The notes under the pieces are model-generated. The model made no database searches. It saw only the letters and a list, made by a program, of their open reading frames with translations, and had not been told where the DNA came from. The translations under genes were made by a program, and so were the position numbers. A stretch of 5,160 nucleotides of DNA from Geothrix sp. (GTDB lineage Bacteria > Acidobacteriota > Holophagae > Holophagales > Holophagaceae), in contig JAMPXL010000119.1 in NCBI GenBank assembly GCA_023701165.1, positions 1-5,160 of the forward strand, read 5' to 3'. Below, in pieces: positions 1 through 4,958 of this stretch (position 1 is its first letter; each line of letters begins with the position of its first letter).

Positions 1-424
1 AATATTTATCCTTAATGCTGTTCTTTAAGTCTTGTGTTGAGATTGGAACAATGATTCTATTTTGTGTATTTTCAGTAGATTGTTGATGTGATAATTTATA
101 TATATTAATCGCGGGGCTCAATAAAATGTAAAAAAGTGGATCCACTCGCCCCAATAGTTCTTTTTTATTGAAAATTTGATCCGAGGCTTGAAAAGTTCTG
201 GCTTGTATTTCTTTGTAATTTGAATAAATAAGTATAACTTCTTTGTCTAAGCCAAAAGTTTCTGAAATTAATTTATCTGGTTTTAGTGCAAAAAAGGTAA
301 TTTCGGTTCCAAAAATTTTCTCACTTGCTCCCCATGAAATTTCAAAAGATTTGCTAAATGGCAAAATTGTTTCATACAAAATTCGATTGTCTTTCAAAAT
401 TTTGATGTCCGAATGAATGCCCAT
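1..424 (-). CDS. AT-rich gene of unknown function, 5' part only (runs off left edge)
   Basis: A minus-strand reading frame stays open from an ATG at 424 down to position 1 (141 codons, no stop), so the C-terminus lies outside the window. The start is well supported: the minus strand reads AGAGGAGG (429-436) four bases before the ATG, a near-perfect Shine-Dalgarno. The protein begins MGIHSDIKILKDNRILYETI and contains the stretches DKEVILIYSNYKEIQART (about residues 61-78) and GRVDPLFYILLSP (about 91-103). It looks soluble, mixed alpha/beta and rich in Lys, Ile and Asn, with no signal peptide or obvious membrane segment. I do not recognise the family. Base composition is about 30% GC and codons are mostly A/T-ending (AAA, ATT, TTT, GAA), unlike every other gene here, so recent transfer is likely. 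It is divergent from the CoA-binding gene, with 130 bases between them. A role in a mobile or defence island would be speculation. Confidence 0.75.
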   Translation of the reverse strand, partial: MGIHSDIKILKDNRILYETILPFSKSFEISWGASEKIFGTEITFFALKPDKLISETFGLDKEVILIYSNYKEIQARTFQASDQIFNKKELLGRVDPLFYILLSPAINIYKLSHQQSTENTQNRIIVPISTQDLKNSIKDKY

Positions 425-460
425 TTTTCCTCCTCTGTTCCCTGCGAGTCTTTGTCTACC

Positions 461-491
461 TTGGATTCTTATTGAAAGTCTGCTCTACAAT
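461..491 (+). promoter_or_regulatory. Weak candidate promoter for the CoA-binding gene
   Basis: The plus strand has TTGGAT (461-466) and TACAAT (486-491). The second differs from the TATAAT -10 consensus at one position. The 19-base spacer is longer than the usual 16-18, so this is only a candidate. Transcription would begin near 498 and leave a leader of about 57 bases before the ATG at 555. The surrounding DNA (425-540) is about 45% GC, intermediate between the AT-rich patch and the GC-rich remainder. I saw no convincing promoter for the divergent AT-rich gene. Confidence 0.25.
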
Positions 492-554
492 GGTTCCGAC
501 ATCAAGAGTTGCCAGCACCAGCATTCCACTAATCTAGATGTTTAGTAGGTACTC

Positions 555-965
555 ATGCCCGAATCTTCGACCGACCGCATCCAGTCCTTTCTCGCCTCGG
601 GGCCCTTCGCGGTGGTGGGGGCCAGCACGGACCGCTCGAAGTATGGCAACAAGGTGCTGCGCTGCTACCAGCAGCACGGGCACGAGGTCCATCCCATCAA
701 CCCCAAGGCGTCCGAGGTGGAGGGGCTGAAGGCCTACCCGTCGCTGGCGGCGCTGCCGGTGAAGGTGAAGGCCATCTCCGTGATCACGCCGCCCGCAGCC
801 ACGGAGCAGGTGGTCCGCGAGGCCGCGGCCGCGGGCGTGGCGCACATCTGGATGCAGCCCGGCGCCGAAAGCGACGCGGCCATCCGCACGGCGGAATCGC
901 TCGGGATGAGCGTCATCGCCGGGGGGCCCTGCCTGCTGGTGGTGATGGGCTACCGCGAGAGCTGA
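555..965 (+). CDS. CoA-binding domain protein (YccU-like, Rossmann fold)
   Basis: This 136-residue protein matches the stand-alone CoA-binding family (the CoA_binding_2 / YccU group), whose members are typically about 130-145 residues, so it looks full length. Visible landmarks in order: the nucleotide-binding loop FAVVGASTDRSKYGNKV (residues 18-34), HPINP after the second strand (46-50), VITPP (76-80), IWMQPGAES (98-106) and the C-terminal GGPCLLV segment (123-129). These are the positions where the family contacts the CoA nucleotide. The protein should be cytosolic and binds CoA or an acyl-CoA; no enzymatic reaction is established for the family. There is no strong Shine-Dalgarno: AGTAGG (544-549) ends five bases before the ATG and is only a partial match. 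The start is still favoured because the Rossmann strand follows at the usual distance. The stop codon sits inside the first hairpin of the downstream repeat cluster. Confidence 0.9.
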   Translation: MPESSTDRIQSFLASGPFAVVGASTDRSKYGNKVLRCYQQHGHEVHPINPKASEVEGLKAYPSLAALPVKVKAISVITPPAATEQVVREAAAAGVAHIWMQPGAESDAAIRTAESLGMSVIAGGPCLLVVMGYRES

Positions 966-1050
966 ATCTGCTGCGCAGATTCAGTACGGAATTCGCTGCG
1001 CGAATTCAAAAAGAGAGCCTTTCCATACTGAATTCGCGCAGCGAATTCAG
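962..1050. repeat. Cluster of three related perfect hairpins (REP/BIME-like)
   Basis: Three palindromes lie between convergent genes. H1 at 962-984 has arms CTGAATCTGC / GCAGATTCAG and loop TGC (10-bp stem). H2 at 989-1007 has arms GAATTCGC / GCGAATTC and loop TGC (8-bp stem). H3 at 1028-1050 has arms CTGAATTCGC / GCGAATTCAG and loop GCA (10-bp stem); read on the minus strand its loop is also TGC, so H3 is the inverted copy. The flank after H1 (TACGGAA) matches the flank after H3 on the minus strand (TATGGAA), so similarity extends beyond the stems. The spacer 1008-1027 contains AAAAAGAGAG, which on the minus strand is a T-rich run. H1 includes the stop codon of the CoA-binding gene and H3 ends two bases short of the stop of the small minus-strand gene. 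Likely roles are a bidirectional transcript end or 3' RNA protection, or a dispersed palindromic repeat. It is not a textbook intrinsic terminator because no U-run directly follows a stem on the plus strand. Confidence 0.85.
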
Positions 1051-1051
1051 C

Positions 1052-1243
1052 CTAGGCCAGACCCAGGTTCTTCCGAACCTCCAGCCGGTGTTCCTCATGC
1101 GCCTGCACCACCTTCGGCACCTCGCTGCGCCACCGCTTCGTAAAATCGGCGAAGGAGATGGTCGGCTTCGCTTCGGCGCCAGCCGTCGAGGGTTCGGTTG
1201 AGTCCTGCGAGCACGTCTCGCGGGTACCAGGCTTGGGGGTCAT
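1052..1243 (-). CDS. Small protein of unknown function overlapping the zeta-like gene
   Basis: A 63-residue frame starts at ATG 1243 and stops with TAG at 1052-1054. It is preceded on the minus strand by AAGGA (1253-1257), nine bases before the ATG, which is a good ribosome-binding site. By my hand count, GC at codon positions 1/2/3 is about 62/52/81%, the pattern expected of a real gene in this genome. The protein has a polar, low-complexity N-terminus rich in Thr, Ser, Pro and Ala (about 1-27), then a likely helical part, SFADFTKRWRSEVPKVVQAH (30-49), and a charged tail ending RKNLGLA. I do not recognise it. It overlaps the last 149 bases of the zeta-like gene in another frame on the same strand, and only one of the two frames may be authentic there. 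A partner or antitoxin role is conceivable from position alone. Within the gene the minus strand can form a small hairpin, AGGTTC-GGAA-GAACCT (1065-1080). Confidence 0.55.
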   Translation of the reverse strand: MTPKPGTRETCSQDSTEPSTAGAEAKPTISFADFTKRWRSEVPKVVQAHEEHRLEVRKNLGLA

Positions 1244-2081
1244 GGGTCTGAGTCCTTAGTAGGGAAAGGTACGCGGTCTGGATCTGGTAGGCAACCACGG
1301 ATTCGGCAGAGCGGGGCCGGGCGCGGACGCTGGCGAGGGCCTCCTGTCCTTCGGTCATGCGGTCGGCCCCCTCCTCGTCCACCCGCACGTGGTAGAGCTG
1401 CAGCGAGGGGCCCAGCCGCGGGGCCAGGCCCAGGAAGGTGGCGGGGGCCCCGGCGTGGGCCCGGGCCAGGCGGTCCAGGGGCACGTAGCGGCCTTCCCGT
1501 TCCGAGCGGGCCAGCATGGCCTTCAGGGCGCTCTCGGGATCGCGGTCCATGTAGGCCAGGTGGATTTCGCCGCAGCCCGCCCGGTGGATGCGGTCCAGGA
1601 GGAAGGCCACGCCTTCGGGCTCGGTGTGGGGGGCGTCGAACACGGCGCCGAAGGCGGGGCCCATGGCCAGGGCGCCGGTGGTCTTCCCTGTGGCCTGGCC
1701 GCCCATGAAGATGATCACGGGCTCGCCCTGGGCCCGGGCGAGGGCGCGGTCCCGCAGGCGCTTGCCCAGGGCGTTCAGGTGGACGGCGGCCCGTCCGGCG
1801 GGATCCTCCAGGGCCTCGTAGCCCTGGGTGGGATTCCGGCGCAGGCTGGGCAGCAGGGTGGCCAGCACGTCGCCGTTGACCAGTTGGCCCTCCAGGGTCC
1901 CGGGCCGGGCCGCGTAGTCGTCCAGGGCCCGGTCCGCCTGGCGGGCCAGGCCCGCGGCCTCGGCCTCCAGGGCCCCGCACAGGGCGTGGCGACCGGTCTC
2001 GTCCAGCTCCCAGTACGAGCGGCGCTCCTGCCAGGGCACCTGCTGCCAGGGGTGGGGCCGCGGAAAGGGGCGGGGGGACAT
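1095..2081 (-). CDS. Zeta-toxin-like P-loop kinase
   Basis: This 328-residue protein has a clear Walker A motif, GGQATGKT (residues 127-134), after a hydrophobic strand (PVIIF). Downstream come VFDAPH (147-152), the strand IHLAYMDRDPESAL (173-186), and GRYVPLDRLARAHAGAPATF (197-216), which resembles the GR-x-VP...AH segment common in zeta toxins. Upstream of the P-loop, VNGDVLATLLPSL (68-80) and AAVHLNALGKRLRDRAL (98-114) resemble the zeta substrate-binding region, which in classical zeta toxins follows the P-loop. The domain order therefore looks permuted. Zeta toxins phosphorylate UDP-activated sugars and block cell-wall synthesis; whether this protein does so is inference. No epsilon-type antitoxin gene lies upstream. 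It is divergent from the acyltransferase gene. The ATG at 2081 has no strong ribosome-binding site. Codon use is strongly GC3-biased up to about residue 272, then loses that bias where the small gene overlaps, so the last ~56 residues may not be original. Confidence 0.75.
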   Translation of the reverse strand: MSPRPFPRPHPWQQVPWQERRSYWELDETGRHALCGALEAEAAGLARQADRALDDYAARPGTLEGQLVNGDVLATLLPSLRRNPTQGYEALEDPAGRAAVHLNALGKRLRDRALARAQGEPVIIFMGGQATGKTTGALAMGPAFGAVFDAPHTEPEGVAFLLDRIHRAGCGEIHLAYMDRDPESALKAMLARSEREGRYVPLDRLARAHAGAPATFLGLAPRLGPSLQLYHVRVDEEGADRMTEGQEALASVRARPRSAESVVAYQIQTAYLSLLRTQTHDPQAWYPRDVLAGLNRTLDGWRRSEADHLLRRFYEAVAQRGAEGGAGA

Positions 2082-2101
2082 GGCCCCAGCGTACTGGATG
2101 C

Positions 2102-2119
2102 AGGGCGCCCGGGCACCCT
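2102..2119. promoter_or_regulatory. 18-bp imperfect palindrome between divergent genes (candidate operator)
   Basis: AGGGCGCCCGGGCACCCT is symmetrical about CCCGGG except for one mismatched pair (C at 2106 against A at 2115). It fills about half of the 38-base gap between the start of the zeta-like gene and the first possible start of the acyltransferase, so a bound protein could control both. GC-rich DNA yields such palindromes by chance fairly often. I could not place convincing -35/-10 boxes here; TATGCT (2119-2124) is a poor -10 match. Confidence 0.3.
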
Positions 2120-3079
2120 ATGCTCGAAGCCATGTCTGATGCCCTTCCCGCCACCCTCCTCTTTCCCGGCCAGGGCACGGAGGCCGTGGGCATGTCCGCG
2201 GGCTGGGAGGCGCATGAGGCCTGGCGGGCCACGGTCCGGGCAGCTGAGGCCCACACGGGTCATCCGCTGCAGCGCCTGATGGAGGAGGGGCCCCTCGACG
2301 ATCTGCGGTTCCAGCGCCACGCGCCCTGTGCGGTGCTGGCCCATTCCGTGGGGATCTTCCGGGCCTGGCGCGCGGCGGGGATGGCCCTCCCCGTGGCCGC
2401 CACAGGGCACAGCATGGGGTTCTACTCGGCCCTGGTGGCGGCGGAGGTGGTGCCTCTGGAGGCTGCGCTGGACCTCATCGCCGCCGTGGAGGATCTCAGC
2501 GGGGCGGCCTTCGGGGAGGGGACCATGGGCATGGCCTTCCTCATCGGCGTGCCGGAAAGCGAGCTGCGGCGGGCCCTGGCGGAGCACCCCCGGCTGGTGG
2601 TGTCCAACCGCAACGGCCAGGCCCAGTTCACGGCCTCGGGGCCGGTCCCCGCCCTGGAGGCACTGGTGGCGGCGCTGCGGCCCTCGGCCCTGAAGGCGGG
2701 GCTCCTGCCGGTGAAGCATCCGCTGCACGGGCCCCACATGGCGGCCCTGCTGCCGGCCATCGCGCGGCGGCTGGCCGTGAAGCCCGCGGAGCCGGCTTTC
2801 CCACTCATCTCCCACTTCGACGGGCGCCTGCTGGCAACGGGCGGGGCGGCCTGGGACGAGGGCATCGCCTCCGTCGCCCTGCCCGTGGACTGGCCGGCGG
2901 TGGTGGGGCGGCTGAAGATCCTGGGTGCGCCCCTGGCGGAGTGCGGCCACGGGCACCAGCTGGCGGGGCTCACCCGCTGGGCGGACCGGGACCTCCGGGT
3001 GGGTTCGCTGCAGACCCCGCCCGCCGCAGGGGAGGCTCCTGGCAGCAGGATTTCTGGCGCGATTGTCAAAAATCGTTAA
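2120..3079 (+). CDS. FabD-type acyltransferase lacking the malonyl-binding arginine
   Basis: This 319-residue protein has the malonyl-CoA:ACP transacylase (acyltransferase) fold signature. FPGQGTE (residues 15-21) forms the oxyanion loop. GHSMGFYSAL (96-105) carries nucleophile Ser98, HPLHGPHM (200-207) carries catalytic His203, and ECGHGHQLAGL (274-284) corresponds to the family's E-x-GPG-x-x-L-x-GL. In FabD an arginine 25 residues after the serine binds the malonyl carboxylate; counting to the same place gives Val123, and the nearby GEGTMGMAFLIG (132-143) anchors the alignment. The usual Glu after GHSxG is Phe101. Family enzymes move an acyl group from CoA to an acyl-carrier protein or another thiol. 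Loss of the arginine suggests a non-carboxylated acyl substrate, which is inference. No acyl-carrier protein or ketosynthase lies nearby. An in-frame ATG at 2132 gives a start closer to typical FabD N-termini and may be the true one; neither start has a clear ribosome-binding site. Length is near the family norm, with a short extra C-terminal tail. Confidence 0.88.
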   Translation: MLEAMSDALPATLLFPGQGTEAVGMSAGWEAHEAWRATVRAAEAHTGHPLQRLMEEGPLDDLRFQRHAPCAVLAHSVGIFRAWRAAGMALPVAATGHSMGFYSALVAAEVVPLEAALDLIAAVEDLSGAAFGEGTMGMAFLIGVPESELRRALAEHPRLVVSNRNGQAQFTASGPVPALEALVAALRPSALKAGLLPVKHPLHGPHMAALLPAIARRLAVKPAEPAFPLISHFDGRLLATGGAAWDEGIASVALPVDWPAVVGRLKILGAPLAECGHGHQLAGLTRWADRDLRVGSLQTPPAAGEAPGSRISGAIVKNR

Positions 3080-3161
3080 TTTATCAACCAGGCCGATAGA
3101 TTCGCAGACCGGGGCCCTGCCATGATGGCCTGCTGGACCCCCTCGACCTGGAAGCCTTCCC

Positions 3162-4937
3162 ATGCCGGTTTCTCCCCCCATCCTCGGTGAAGCGCTCGCC
3201 AACCGCTGTTCGCAGGTGCTCTACCGCTGCCTGGAGGAGGTGGGCAGCACGAAAGGCGCCCTCTACCTGCGCCTGCCGGACCAGCCCGCCTTCGATGTGG
3301 TGAGTTTCTACGGCTGGCCCCGGGGGACGCGGCCCCCCGTGTCCATCCCCGAAGGCCACCCGCTCCTGGTGCGGGCCCAGAGGGAGCGCCGGTCCTTCGT
3401 GGTGAACGACGCAACGGAATCGCCCGAGCTGGCGGCCTTCGGCCAAGGAGGCGAATGGCCCCGCTACCTCATCACCCCGGTCTATCTGCAGGGGGAATGG
3501 GTGGGGCTGCTCATCCAGCGGGACCGCATCAAGGGTGGGACCTTCGAAGCCGAGCGGGACGAGCCGCCCACCGTGGCCATCTGCGGGGACCTGGCGGCGG
3601 CCCTGAAGGAGTTCCGCTTCTACGGCGGCACGCGCACCGCCCATCCGCATCCCGCCGTTCCCGGCGTGGTGCCTGAAGGGCTGCCCACCGCCGCGGACAT
3701 CATCGAGGATGTGGCCCCGGTGCCCGGGCGCCTCCTGCCGTCCGTGCCTCCCGCGGTGCCGGCCATGCGCGCGCCGGGACAGGGCATTCCCTCCGCCGGC
3801 CCCGCCCACCAGGAGCGGCTCTACGGATTCCCCGGAGGCCAGGACGCCTACGCGGCGCTGCCCTGGGAAGCGGACCGCACCCTTAGCGGGTGGGTGGCGC
3901 CGCCGCCGCTGAACCCCGACCGCCAGCGGGGCATGGTGCCTCCGGAGCAGCGGGCCTTCTTCTGGGAAATCGCGGGGCTCATCAGCCAGATCCTGCCGGC
4001 CAGCGCCGTGGCCCTCTGGATCGAGGATCCCGAGGAGATCCGCCCCATCCTGGCCTTCAGCACCCTGCCGCTCTCCCAGGACCTGCAGCAGCAGATCCTG
4101 GCCCATGCCACCTTCCACCTGCCGGCGGTGCAGGAGCCCGACCTGCGCCTCATCTCCCGGACGGAGATGCCCGAGGTGCCGGAACTGGCCGGCGCCTTCG
4201 CCACCTACCTGCCCCTGCTCCTCAACGAGACGCCCCACGGCCATGACCTGCTGATGGTGTTCCGCCTGGAGGACCACTCCTTCTCCCTTTCCGAGATCGA
4301 GGCCATCCAGCAGCTGAGCCGGATCCTGGCACTCCACCTCCAGGAGGCCCGGCTCCACGAGCGCTACCACCACGCGTTCCTGTCCGTGAGCCACCGGATC
4401 CTCCAGTCCGGTGAGAGCCGGGTGCCGAGCCTGCGGCCCCACAGCCTGGCCACCGCCCGCCTGGCCCGGGATCTGGCGCTCCGTCTGGAGCTGCCCAGCG
4501 AAGAGGTCGAGGCGGTCAGCATCGCCGCCATCCTCCACGACGTGGGGCTGCTGCTGCTGGACCCCCAGATGCTCGCCAAGCCGGAGCTGAGCCCTGAGGA
4601 GGTCAAGAAGGTCCGGAGCCACCCGGAGCTGGCCGGCGTCTTCCTCAAGGACCTGCGCTTCCCCTTCGATGTGGTGCGGATGATCCGCCACCACCACGAG
4701 CGCTGGGATGGCCTGGGCTACCCCGACCGCCTCCGCGAGACCGCCATCCCCATCGGGAGCCGCATCATCGGCCTCATCGAGGCTTACGAGGTGATGACCA
4801 GCGGCAAGAGCTACCGGCAGCCCCACGGGTTCCGCCAGGCGCTGGCGGAGATCCGGAACGAATCGGGATCCCAGTTCGACCCCTCGGTGGTGGACGCCTT
4901 CTGCGAACTCATGACACGGAAGGATGACCGGGCCTGA
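3162..4937 (+). CDS. GAF-GAF-HD-GYP signalling protein (putative c-di-GMP phosphodiesterase or sensor)
   Basis: This 591-residue protein appears cytosolic, with no signal peptide or membrane helices. An N-terminal GAF-like domain (about 10-155) is followed by a Pro/Ala/Gly-rich linker (about 156-260), a second GAF-like domain (about 262-400) and a C-terminal HD-GYP domain (about 405-587). HD-GYP landmarks: His427; the HD pair H459-D460 in AAILHDVG; His487 in RSHPELAG; and HHERWDGLGYP (511-521), which contains the intact GYP motif. Two usual residues differ: the Lys of HDxGK is Leu463, and the D-x-F-D of the following segment is E540-A-Y-E543. HD-GYP proteins hydrolyse c-di-GMP, and GAF domains sense small ligands or redox/light cofactors; the ligand here is unknown. 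The start is supported by GGAAG (3150-3154), seven bases before the ATG. It lies 82 bases after the acyltransferase gene, and 21 bases before the pilin-like gene with which it probably forms an operon. Confidence 0.9.
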   Translation: MPVSPPILGEALANRCSQVLYRCLEEVGSTKGALYLRLPDQPAFDVVSFYGWPRGTRPPVSIPEGHPLLVRAQRERRSFVVNDATESPELAAFGQGGEWPRYLITPVYLQGEWVGLLIQRDRIKGGTFEAERDEPPTVAICGDLAAALKEFRFYGGTRTAHPHPAVPGVVPEGLPTAADIIEDVAPVPGRLLPSVPPAVPAMRAPGQGIPSAGPAHQERLYGFPGGQDAYAALPWEADRTLSGWVAPPPLNPDRQRGMVPPEQRAFFWEIAGLISQILPASAVALWIEDPEEIRPILAFSTLPLSQDLQQQILAHATFHLPAVQEPDLRLISRTEMPEVPELAGAFATYLPLLLNETPHGHDLLMVFRLEDHSFSLSEIEAIQQLSRILALHLQEARLHERYHHAFLSVSHRILQSGESRVPSLRPHSLATARLARDLALRLELPSEEVEAVSIAAILHDVGLLLLDPQMLAKPELSPEEVKKVRSHPELAGVFLKDLRFPFDVVRMIRHHHERWDGLGYPDRLRETAIPIGSRIIGLIEAYEVMTSGKSYRQPHGFRQALAEIRNESGSQFDPSVVDAFCELMTRKDDRA

Positions 4938-4958
4938 TAATTTGAGCTCGGAGCCTCC

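Noticed and set aside
989..1020. Hairpin H2 followed by AAAAAGAGAG as an intrinsic terminator
   Set aside because: For plus-strand transcripts the stem is followed by A's, not U's. For minus-strand transcripts the T-run comes about 12 bases after H3, not directly after it.
1389..2279. A plus-strand open frame opposite the zeta-like gene, and minus-strand Arg/Pro/Gly-rich frames at 1240-2256 and 1775-3202
   Set aside because: All are low-complexity Gly/Ala/Pro/Arg-rich translations without motifs, and they overlap genes with clear Walker A or FabD signatures. Treated as shadows.
3061..3087. AT-rich stretch with TTGTCA (3063-3068) at the end of the acyltransferase gene, possible sigma-70 promoter
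   Set aside because: No -10-like hexamer occurs 16-18 bases downstream; TTAATT and TTATCA are too close. The local AT richness is notable but not enough to call a promoter.
3077..3099. GCCGATAG (3092-3099), resembling a sigma-28 (FliA) -10 element upstream of the HD-GYP gene
   Set aside because: The only TAAA-like partner, TAAT at 3077-3080, lies 11 bases away instead of about 15, so the promoter geometry is wrong.
3084..4826. A long minus-strand open frame (580 codons) antisense to the HD-GYP gene
   Set aside because: The plus strand encodes recognisable GAF and HD-GYP motifs throughout. The antisense product is rich in Gly, His, Gln and Arg with no motif, as expected for a shadow frame in GC-rich DNA.
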